Assembly (NCBI GenBank): GCA_002479145.1
Contig: DLLX01000003.1
Coordinates: 1 to 12,381 of the forward strand
DNA: 12,381 nucleotides
Origin: Prevotella sp. UBA7551
Lineage (GTDB): Bacteria; Bacteroidota; Bacteroidia; Bacteroidales; Bacteroidaceae
Reading direction: 5' to 3'
Of this stretch, positions 6,964 to 12,381 are shown in pieces. Below the pieces are notes generated by a model that worked only from the letters and a program-made list of their open reading frames with translations, was not told the DNA's origin and did no database searches. Within the stretch, counting starts at the first letter, position 1; each line of letters starts with the position of its first letter. The position numbers were made by a program, and so were the translations under genes.

Positions 6964-7390
6964 TTCGATTTGTTTTTTGTACACCATGACTTTTTGCCTT
7001 CAGGGCACACTTCTCTACGGCCTCGACAAACGATTGCTCGTTCTCTGGAGTGAAGATGCCGATGCTGTGTTCACCATATTCCACCATCACATAGCTGCCC
7101 GTGAGCAGCCGTCGGGGCATACGCCGCAGCGAGGTGATACTCCGCAATGCAACAGGTCGGCCACGCTGCCGCCCTGTCCGACCACTTCTGGTGGACAACT
7201 GCTCGTCGTCGAGCACATAGTCGGTATGGATTCCCCGGTCGATGCCGCACACGGCGACTGCCACAAGCACCACACCGAGCACGGCCATGGGCCAAGTGCC
7301 GAACCAGAAGCAATAGAACGATGCGGCGGCGAGCAGCAATATGCCGCAAGCCTCACCCAACGTGAGCCGATGATGGAATACTCTCGTCAT
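6947..7390 (-). CDS. Membrane protein with bacterial PH-like domain
   Basis: This 147-residue protein has a short basic N-terminus (MTRVFHHRLT) and two membrane segments at about 13-30 and 34-50 with a very short turn, giving a hairpin with both ends in the cytoplasm. The soluble part (about 55-130) looks like the small bacterial PH domain: YVLDDEQLSTRSG, then PVALRSITSLRRMPR, SYVMVEYGEHSIGIFTP, and a closing helix ENEQSFVEAVEKC. Function is unknown in this group; a scaffold or lipid/protein-binding role is a guess. A TTG six codons upstream (7408) also opens the frame, but it lies inside the -7 box, so ATG 7390 is preferred. It heads the operon, and its 3' end overlaps the start of dacB by 17 nt, which suggests translational coupling with cell-wall remodelling. 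Confidence 0.75.
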   Translation of the reverse strand: MTRVFHHRLTLGEACGILLLAAASFYCFWFGTWPMAVLGVVLVAVAVCGIDRGIHTDYVLDDEQLSTRSGRTGRQRGRPVALRSITSLRRMPRRLLTGSYVMVEYGEHSIGIFTPENEQSFVEAVEKCALKAKSHGVQKTNRNAQDS

Positions 7391-7405
7391 AGCAGTTTTT
7401 AACTG

Positions 7406-7437
7406 CAAAGTTACAAAAAAAGTTGGTTTAGAGCAAT
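7406..7437 (-). promoter_or_regulatory. Promoter of the five-gene operon
   Basis: On the - strand, ATTG (7437-7434) stands for the -33 box, followed by a 20-nt spacer and TAACTTTG (7413-7406), a perfect TAnnTTTG. The start site should be near 7400, leaving a leader of only about 10 nt before ATG 7390. A small perfect inverted repeat, GCAGTT-TTT-AACTGC (7392-7406), covers the start site and could be an operator or a leader hairpin. Confidence 0.75.
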
Positions 7438-7465
7438 CGTCTTCCCATCATAACATGCTTGTATC

Positions 7466-8596
7466 TTACCTCATCCCGTTCTTCCGAAGCCACATGCCAA
7501 AGAAGCGGTCGTAGACTATGTACCCCTCACGGCCTTTATACACCAGCTCCCTACGGAGAAGAGCTTTGAGGGCAATACCCACACTGCTGCTTGCGGGCAG
7601 GGAATAGCGGCGGATGAACTCCTGCGAGAGGACAGACCGGGCACAACGTTCCTGTGCGATGGCGGAAAGCAGAGCCGCTTGGTTGTCCGTGAGAGAATCG
7701 TAGTAGGTGATGAACGCCACTTCCTGCTCCCCGACCAGCTCGTCGATGACTCGCCCTATCTCCGCCTTTGTGATCTCCTTTCCGTCCTGATAAAGACGGT
7801 TCAGGATGGCTTGGACGTACCAAGTCTGCCCGTCCACTTGCTGATAAAGATAGGAGAAGGTGACCTCTTCCATTTCCAAGGACTTGTTTCTCAGCCATCG
7901 GTTGGCAAACGCATAATACTCACGAGGGGCTATCAACGGCAGGTTGACAATCTGCGAACTCTGATAGAAGGGCCGTTTGGCCGAGAGAAACATATCGGTC
8001 ATGAGGTGTTGCTTGCTGCCAGCAAAGATAAAATAGACATTGGGCAGAAACTGAATGTAGGAGCGCAACAACGCTTCAGCGCCACCCTCGGTGTATTCTG
8101 TCACCTGCTGAAACTCATCGATAGCGATATAGATGCGCTTTTCCGACTGCTTCAGATACTCAAAGATATGCCGCAGCGACTCTTCCCGCTGGCTCGGGGC
8201 GACCGTAATCGAGAATGTCGGCGCACCCGTCAGCTCGTCAAATGAAAGCGTGGGCTTGTAGTTGACAAAAAGATCTGCCACCCTCCGCATCGCCGCTTGC
8301 GAGAATGTATCCACCTTCCCAATGACCGTCCTGCCCAAAAGTTGGATAAACTGACTCAGACTCCGTGTCGGATTAATATCTACATGGAAACACTTCGCTT
8401 TAGGTTCTTCGCACTTGAGCCGCTCAAAAACATGATGAATCAACCCCGTCTTACCTATGCGGCGGGGGGAAATCAGCACCACATTGCGCTCGTTAACTAA
8501 TGCATTGATGATGGTTTCGGTCTCTTTCTTGCGGTCGCAGAAGTATTCCGAGCCCTTGTAGCCATAGACTACAAACGGATTATTGAGCTGTTCCAT
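7466..8596 (-). CDS. AAA-type ATPase (ATPase_2-like, archaeal/bacterial group)
   Basis: This 376-residue protein has the layout of the ATPase_2 family (STAND-related P-loop proteins). It opens with NPFVVYGYKGSEYFCDRKKE, the usual lead-in. The Walker A loop is SPRRIGKT (43-50), the Walker B strand is IYIAIDEFQQ (155-164) with Asp160 and Glu161, and VYFIFAGSKQHLM (187-199) carries a sensor-like strand. A lid region with LPLIAPREYYAFANRWL follows. Residues about 300-376 resemble a winged helix (LTDNQAALLSAIAQE, then SSSVGIALKALLRRELVYK and YIVYDRFFGMWL). There is no signal peptide, membrane segment or fused effector, and no partner gene stands next to it. Such ATPases occur in many copies in Bacteroidales; a molecular-switch or DNA-related role is inferred only from the fold. 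The gene points away from nadB and is followed after about 28 nt by the next operon's promoter. Confidence 0.85.
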   Translation of the reverse strand: MEQLNNPFVVYGYKGSEYFCDRKKETETIINALVNERNVVLISPRRIGKTGLIHHVFERLKCEEPKAKCFHVDINPTRSLSQFIQLLGRTVIGKVDTFSQAAMRRVADLFVNYKPTLSFDELTGAPTFSITVAPSQREESLRHIFEYLKQSEKRIYIAIDEFQQVTEYTEGGAEALLRSYIQFLPNVYFIFAGSKQHLMTDMFLSAKRPFYQSSQIVNLPLIAPREYYAFANRWLRNKSLEMEEVTFSYLYQQVDGQTWYVQAILNRLYQDGKEITKAEIGRVIDELVGEQEVAFITYYDSLTDNQAALLSAIAQERCARSVLSQEFIRRYSLPASSSVGIALKALLRRELVYKGREGYIVYDRFFGMWLRKNGMR

Positions 8597-8623
8597 GTTT
8601 TACATTACACCTTTTATAGCACA

Positions 8624-8631
8624 CAAATTTA
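8624..8631 (-). promoter_or_regulatory. Possible -7 box of the ATPase gene
   Basis: On the - strand, TAAATTTG (8631-8624) matches TAnnTTTG, 27 bp upstream of the ATG. No TTTG-like -33 box is seen at the right spacing. The box lies within a perfect inverted repeat, AAATTTA-GG-TAAATTT (8625-8640), which may be an operator or just a product of AT-rich sequence. Confidence 0.45.
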
Positions 8632-8679
8632 GGTAAATTTTCCCGAACAATCCCTAATCGACCATTAGATTTCGTTTCA

Positions 8680-8777
8680 GGTTGCTGTTTCTTTCGTGCA
8701 GATTATCACGGAAGTGCTGAAGGCATAGCGAGCGACGGCGAAACATTTACGGCAACAAAATGCCGAAAGAAGAAACC
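8680..8777. repeat. 98-bp stretch with imperfect terminal inverted repeats
   Basis: The ends pair as GGTT plus TTCTTTCG (8680-8683, 8689-8696) with CGAAAGAA plus AACC (8764-8771, 8774-8777). Inside is a hairpin, CGGCA-acaaaa-TGCCG (8750-8765), next to the right end. The interior is richer in G and C than the AT-rich sequence on either side. No target-site duplication is visible. It could be a small repeated intergenic element or a structured RNA, but one copy alone cannot settle this. Confidence 0.35.
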
Positions 8778-8820
8778 TAAGGATATGGCATTGTCTTTCA
8801 GCAGGTTACATCATTTGCGT

Positions 8821-8881
8821 ATTTTTAATTTAAAAACCAGTAATTTTTAATTTATTTTTCTCAGATTTTTAAATTAAAAAT
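8821..8881. repeat. AT-only inverted repeat cluster
   Basis: The 16-mer at 8821-8836 (ATTTTTAATTTAAAAA) is the exact reverse complement of 8866-8881, with 29 nt between them. Each arm is also close to self-complementary. A third partial copy in the same direction as the left arm, TTTTTAATTTA, starts at 8844 in the spacer. The arms contain only A and T. Confidence 0.75.
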
Positions 8882-9006
8882 TCAAGCAATAAGACCTTTA
8901 TTCCGTTACTATCCCGCCCCTACCCCACATAAATGAACGCACTTATACCTTTATTTTGGGTACACCTCGCTCACTCAACAGCACCGACGACACCGACTTT
9001 TCGCCT

Positions 9007-9037
9007 TGCCTTTTATTCGCTCACAAGACAAAAGGCA
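9007..9037. repeat. 8-bp inverted repeat upstream of the nadB promoter
   Basis: TGCCTTTT (9007-9014) and AAAAGGCA (9030-9037) are perfect inverted repeats with a 15-nt loop, ending 18 nt before the -33 region of nadB. This position would suit a regulator-binding site, but no known operator was recognised. Confidence 0.45.
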
Positions 9038-9055
9038 CAAATAATGGGGGGAAAC

Positions 9056-9088
9056 TTTCGCCTATCTGCCAATTATTCAGTAATTTTG
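9056..9088 (+). promoter_or_regulatory. Probable nadB promoter
   Basis: The -7 box TAATTTTG (9081-9088) fits TAnnTTTG exactly. The best -33 match is TTTC (9056-9059), three of four bases, with a 21-nt spacer. The start site would be near 9095, leaving about 45 nt of leader before ATG 9140. Confidence 0.6.
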
Positions 9089-9139
9089 CGACCAAAACAA
9101 ATTGAATCCCCACACAGGGAATAATTGTTTGCAGTAGAA

Positions 9140-10732
9140 ATGATTTATAAATACGACTTTCTTATCATCGGCGCAGGAGTCGCCGGAATGAGCTACGCCC
9201 TGAAAATAGCCAAGGCTCACAAGGGAAAGATTTGCATGATATGCAAGACAACGCTCGACGAGGCCAACACAGCGTTTGCACAAGGTGGCGTGGCCTCGGT
9301 GACCAACCTTGCCGTTGACGACTTCGACAAGCACATTCAGGACACCATTATAGCCGGCGACTACATCTCAGACCGCAAGGCGGTGGAGCAAGTAGTGCGC
9401 AACGCACCCGCACAAATTCAGGAACTGGTCAGCTGGGGCACCCACTTCGACCGCAAAAAGGACGGATCTTTTGACCTGCACCGGGAGGGAGGCCACAGCG
9501 AGTTTCGAATTCTCCACCACGCCGACGACACTGGAGCCGAGATACAACGGGCACTGATGGCGGCCTGCCGCAGCCATCCACGCATAGAAATCAAGGAGCA
9601 CCACTTCGCCGTGGAAATCATCACTCAGCACCACCTCGGCATCGAAGTGACACGGCGCACCCCTGACATAGAGTGCTATGGCGCGTATGTGCTCAACCCT
9701 GAGACAAAAAAGGTGGACACTTACCTCAGTCGCGTGACGCTGATGTGCACGGGCGGCTGCGGAGCGGTGTACCAAACGACAACCAACCCTATCATAGCCA
9801 CTGGCGATGGGGAAGCAATGGTCTACCGAGCCAAAGGAACGGTGAAGGATATGGAGTTCGTTCAGTTTCACCCCACGTCGCTCTACCATCCCGGAGAGAC
9901 CCATCCTGCCTACCTCATCACCGAGGCCATGCGCGGATACGGCGGCATACTGAGGCTGCCCACGGGCGAGACGTTCATGGAGAAGTATGACAAGCGGCTG
10001 TCGCTCGCCCCGCGTGACATAGTGGCACGGGCTATCGACAAGGAGATGAAGAAGCACGGCATCGACCATGTCTGCCTCGACGTGACGCACAAGAACCCCG
10101 AAGAGACGCGCAAACACTTCCCCAACATCTATCAGAAGTGCCTGAGCATCGGCATAGACATCACCAAAGAGATGATTCCCGTGCGCCCAGCCGCCCATTA
10201 TATGTGCGGTGGCATCAAGGTAGACCTGAATGGAGAGAGTTCCATTCACCGCCTTTATGCCCTTGGTGAGTGCTCCTGCACGGGGTTGCATGGCGGCAAC
10301 CGACTGGCCAGCAACTCGCTCATCGAGGCCGTGGTCTATGCGGATGCGGCGGCCAAGCACACCCTTCAGGTCGTGGATAACTATGAATGGAATGACAAAG
10401 TGCCTGAATGGAACGACGAGGGGACGATGACCAACGAGGAAAAAGTGCTCATCACGCAGAGCATTAAGGAAGTGGGAGAGGTGATGTCCAACTATGTGGG
10501 CATCGTAAGGTCCAACCTTCGACTCAAGCGAGCATGGGACAGGCTCGACCTTCTCTACGAGGAGACGGAGGCTTTGTTTAAGCGAGTGAAGGCGACGAGG
10601 GACATCTGCGAGCTTCGCAACATGATCAACGTGGGCTACCTCATCACCCGTCAGGCCATCGAGCGGAAGGAAAGCCGAGGACTCCATTACACCATCGACT
10701 ACCCGAAACACGCCTACGACCTGAAGAAATAG
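9140..10732 (+). CDS. nadB: L-aspartate oxidase
   Basis: NadB is the FAD enzyme that oxidises L-aspartate to iminoaspartate, the first step of de novo NAD synthesis; NadA then makes quinolinate. The 530 residues are of normal family length. The dinucleotide fold is at the N-terminus (GAGVAG, 11-16). NTAFAQGGVAS (43-53), HREGGHSEFRILHHADDTG (114-132), QFHPTSLY (242-249), APRDIVARAID (290-300), AAHYMCGGI (351-359) and GECSCTGLHGGNRLASNSL (376-394) are the family blocks. Active-site residues Glu116, His244, Arg292 and His353 line up with E. coli Glu121, His244, Arg290 and His351 (numbers from memory). The tail is the three-helix domain of the succinate dehydrogenase/fumarate reductase family. 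LGECSCTGLHG, rather than the GEVA.TGVHG seen in many proteobacteria, separates it from those. TTG 9125 is also open, but ATG 9140 starts MIYKYDFLIIGAG, the natural N-terminus. nadA and nadC are not adjacent. Confidence 0.96.
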   Translation: MIYKYDFLIIGAGVAGMSYALKIAKAHKGKICMICKTTLDEANTAFAQGGVASVTNLAVDDFDKHIQDTIIAGDYISDRKAVEQVVRNAPAQIQELVSWGTHFDRKKDGSFDLHREGGHSEFRILHHADDTGAEIQRALMAACRSHPRIEIKEHHFAVEIITQHHLGIEVTRRTPDIECYGAYVLNPETKKVDTYLSRVTLMCTGGCGAVYQTTTNPIIATGDGEAMVYRAKGTVKDMEFVQFHPTSLYHPGETHPAYLITEAMRGYGGILRLPTGETFMEKYDKRLSLAPRDIVARAIDKEMKKHGIDHVCLDVTHKNPEETRKHFPNIYQKCLSIGIDITKEMIPVRPAAHYMCGGIKVDLNGESSIHRLYALGECSCTGLHGGNRLASNSLIEAVVYADAAAKHTLQVVDNYEWNDKVPEWNDEGTMTNEEKVLITQSIKEVGEVMSNYVGIVRSNLRLKRAWDRLDLLYEETEALFKRVKATRDICELRNMINVGYLITRQAIERKESRGLHYTIDYPKHAYDLKK

Positions 10733-10803
10733 ACCGTAGACAGGAGGCGGCCGTGCCAAACAGTAGAGTTATTATCAACCAGTCACCTAATATCTATCAA
10801 TTT

Positions 10804-10836
10804 CCCATCCCGCCCTTGAAGTGGGGCGGAACGGGG
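10804..10836. other. GC-rich hairpin between nadB and the C1 peptidase gene
   Basis: CCGCCC (10810-10815) pairs with GGGCGG (10824-10829) around an 8-nt loop. Outside it, CCC (10804-10806) can pair with GGG (10834-10836) across small internal loops. It sits about 70 nt after the nadB stop and 20 nt before the peptidase ATG. No T-run follows, so it is either a weak nadB terminator or a leader structure of the peptidase mRNA. No TAnnTTTG promoter was found between the two genes. Confidence 0.45.
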
Positions 10837-10856
10837 AGAAACAACCAATCATCCTT

Positions 10857-12266
10857 ATGAGAAAGTATCATTTTTTAGCGGCTGCATTGCTCTGCATCTC
10901 GCTGCAAGGCTATGCGCAGAAGCCGACCAAGGGCGGAGGCATCTCACAGGAGATGCTCGCACAGATTGAGCGCAACGGTATCCAGCCCAATGACCGGGTC
11001 ATCAGCAATGCGCTGGCAATGAACAAGATCGACGATTTGGCCATGAACTTCAAGAACCAACACACGTTGGACACCCATTTCAGCGTCGAAACGCCGAGTC
11101 AGAGCATCCACGACCAGAAAAGTTCTGGGCGCTGCTGGCTGTTTTCTGGCCTTAATGTGCTGCGCGCCAACTTCGCAAGGCAGCACAAGGACAGCATCCG
11201 CATGGAGTATAGCCAGGTCTATCTGTCCTTCTACGACCAGCTGGAGAAGGCCAACCTCATGCTGCAGGGCGTGATAGACTGCGCCGATAAGCCCATCGAT
11301 GACCAGCGCGTGCAGTTCTTCTTCAAGAATCCCATCAGCGATGGGGGCACGTTCTGTGGTGCCGCCGACCTGGCAGAGAAGTACGGTGTGGTACCTATGG
11401 AAGCGATGCCGGAGCCTTATTCGGCTGAGAACACGTCGCGCATGGCTGCCCTCATCTCCTCAAAGTTGCGCGAGTTCGGTCTGGAACTGCGCAAGATGGT
11501 GGCCGCAAAGAAGTCGACACGTGACATTCAGGCTCGCAAAACCGAGATGCTGGGCACGGTGTATCACATGCTTACCGTCTCATTGGGTACGCCCGTGAAG
11601 GAGTTTACCTACACTTTCCGCGACAAGTACGGCAAGGCGGTGGGCAAACCACGCAAGTTTACACCCAAATCGTTCTACGATGAGACCGTAGGACACCCCC
11701 TCAACGGTACTTTTGTGATGGTGATGAACGACCCGCGCCGTCCCTACTGGAAGACCTACGAGGTGGAGTATGACCGCCACACCTACGACGGACACAACTG
11801 GAAGTACCTCAATCTGCCGATGGAGGAGATTGCACAGCTCGCCATTACGTCGCTCAAGGACAGCACAAAGATGTACTCCAGCTATGATGTTGGCAAGCAA
11901 CTCGACCGCAAGCGCGGCTACCTCGCCATGGACAACTACGACTACGGCATGCTCTATGACACGACCTTCCCGATGGATAAGGCCGACCGCATCAGCACAT
12001 TCGACAGTGGTTCGACCCACGCCATGACGCTTACGGCCGTGGATCTCGACGACAATGGGCAGCCCGTGAAATGGAAAGTGGAGAACAGCTGGGGACCAAG
12101 CTATGGCCAGGCGGGCTGCCTGATTATGACTAACGACTGGTTCAACAACTTCATGTTCCGTCTGGTGGTGGACAAGAAGTATTGTTCCGACCGCGTTGTC
12201 AAGGCAGCTCAGCAGAAGCCTTTGATGGTTATGCCCGAGGATCCTCTCTTCCAAGAGGACAAATAA
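10857..12266 (+). CDS. Secreted C1-family cysteine peptidase, bleomycin hydrolase/PepC-like
   Basis: This is a papain-fold peptidase of the aminopeptidase C/bleomycin hydrolase group (C1B). The 469-residue form from ATG 10857 starts with a signal peptide (1-21, MRKYHF, AAALLCISL, GYAQ), so it is exported, whereas bleomycin hydrolase and lactococcal PepC are cytosolic. The active site is complete: Gln87 and Cys93 in DQKSSGRCWLFSGLN, His388 in GSTHAMTLT, and Asn410 in VENSWG. SDGGTFCGAADLAEKYGVVP (161-180) and GHPLNGTFVMVMNDP (279-293) are further family blocks. The C-terminus runs on past the catalytic fold to EDPLFQEDK; in PepC-type enzymes the end of the chain enters the active site and sets exopeptidase specificity. 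GTG 10821 is open too but would place 12 polar residues before the signal peptide. It is probably read with nadB, 124 nt upstream. It likely feeds on host or dietary peptides. Confidence 0.93.
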   Translation: MRKYHFLAAALLCISLQGYAQKPTKGGGISQEMLAQIERNGIQPNDRVISNALAMNKIDDLAMNFKNQHTLDTHFSVETPSQSIHDQKSSGRCWLFSGLNVLRANFARQHKDSIRMEYSQVYLSFYDQLEKANLMLQGVIDCADKPIDDQRVQFFFKNPISDGGTFCGAADLAEKYGVVPMEAMPEPYSAENTSRMAALISSKLREFGLELRKMVAAKKSTRDIQARKTEMLGTVYHMLTVSLGTPVKEFTYTFRDKYGKAVGKPRKFTPKSFYDETVGHPLNGTFVMVMNDPRRPYWKTYEVEYDRHTYDGHNWKYLNLPMEEIAQLAITSLKDSTKMYSSYDVGKQLDRKRGYLAMDNYDYGMLYDTTFPMDKADRISTFDSGSTHAMTLTAVDLDDNGQPVKWKVENSWGPSYGQAGCLIMTNDWFNNFMFRLVVDKKYCSDRVVKAAQQKPLMVMPEDPLFQEDK

Positions 12267-12335
12267 GGCCGCATCGGCAAAGCCGGAAAGTACTGACAAA
12301 GAGAACAGAAAGCTAATTTTCAGCAACCAACCAAC

Positions 12336-12381
12336 ATAGACAAAGGGATGGGGAACACGCGTTCCCCATCCCTTTGTCTAT
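12336..12381. terminator. 21-bp perfect hairpin after the C1 peptidase gene
   Basis: Positions 12336-12356 are the exact reverse complement of 12361-12381, with a 4-nt loop (ACGC). The window ends at the last base of the 3' arm, so a T-run or a longer stem beyond it cannot be seen. It begins 70 nt after the stop codon, and a terminator, perhaps shared with a convergent gene on the right, is the most natural reading. Confidence 0.75.

Larger units (their letters stand above)
8597..9139. other. Divergent intergenic region between ATPase gene and nadB (543 bp)
   Basis: No gene is supported here. In order it holds the ATPase -7 box and its palindrome (8624-8640), a 98-bp stretch with imperfect inverted ends (8680-8777), an AT-only inverted-repeat cluster (8821-8881), an 8-bp inverted repeat (9007-9037), and the nadB promoter (9056-9088). 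The only sizeable open frame (8933-9124) runs over the promoter and resembles no protein. Confidence 0.6.

Noticed and set aside
7391..7408. TTG start extending the PH-like protein
   Set aside because: The codon overlaps the -7 box, so it would lie upstream of the transcript start.
8933..9124. Small 63-codon open frame upstream of nadB
   Set aside because: It covers the nadB promoter and an inverted repeat, has no promoter of its own, and its product has no protein-like features.
9368..10759. Long (463-codon) open frame on the - strand, antisense to nadB
   Set aside because: It lies over a certain gene, has no family resemblance, no promoter and an odd composition rich in His, Val and Arg; it reflects codon bias of nadB.
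10821..10856. GTG start extending the C1 peptidase by 12 residues
   Set aside because: The extension would put polar residues before a signal peptide that starts properly at ATG 10857, and it begins inside the GC-rich hairpin.
11580..12326. 248-codon open frame on the - strand over the C1 peptidase
   Set aside because: Shadow of a gene with intact catalytic residues; it is rich in Val and His and resembles no protein.
1..12381. CRISPR array, insertion sequence, tRNA, rRNA or toxin-antitoxin pair
   Set aside because: No regularly spaced repeats, transposase motifs, cloverleaf-like sequence or ribosomal RNA segments were seen, and the small DUF2795-like gene has no partner.

Overview
The window looks like chromosomal DNA of a Bacteroidales bacterium, most likely Prevotellaceae. 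Several genes have the Bacteroidetes-type promoter (-33 TTTG-like box, 19-21 nt spacer, -7 box TAnnTTTG). Shine-Dalgarno sequences are essentially absent. The protein set (FadL-type porin with an N-terminal NTNQS motif, a DUF2795-like acidic protein, a eukaryote-size Xaa-Pro aminopeptidase, a secreted C1 peptidase, NadB) fits this group. Genus is an inference from protein style, not a database match.

Layout. (1) 1-51: an intrinsic terminator of a gene lying off the left edge. (2) 142-1854, + strand: a strong promoter and an OmpP1/FadL-family outer-membrane barrel with an alanine/glutamine-rich helical insertion. (3) 1855-2224: a gene-free convergent region with one nested hairpin and one terminator. 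(4) 2225-2446, - strand: a small acidic DUF2795-like protein with its own promoter. (5) 7390 down to 2636, - strand: a five-gene tight run read as one operon: PH-like two-TM membrane protein, PBP4/DacB D,D-carboxypeptidase, Xaa-Pro aminopeptidase, degenerate methyltransferase-like protein, PduO-type corrinoid adenosyltransferase. A good promoter sits at the head of the first gene. (6) 7466-8596, - strand: an orphan AAA-type ATPase with a C-terminal winged-helix-like part. (7) 8597-9139: a 543-bp divergent intergenic region, rich in repeats and inverted repeats, holding the nadB promoter. (8) 9140-10732, + strand: L-aspartate oxidase NadB. (9) 10857-12266, + strand: a signal-peptide-bearing bleomycin-hydrolase/PepC-like cysteine peptidase, followed by a 21-bp perfect hairpin at the right edge.

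Function. Three of the proteins act on peptides or peptidoglycan (DacB, Xaa-Pro aminopeptidase, C1 peptidase), which suits a proteolytic, amino-acid-using anaerobe. NadB starts de novo NAD synthesis from aspartate, but its partners nadA and nadC are not here. The adenosyltransferase makes the coenzyme form of B12. No mobile element, CRISPR array, rRNA or tRNA is visible. I do not see a convincing new multi-gene system. The observations most worth checking are the helical insertion in the porin, the degenerate methyltransferase, the adenosyltransferase with a changed arginine motif, and the structured intergenic DNA upstream of nadB.
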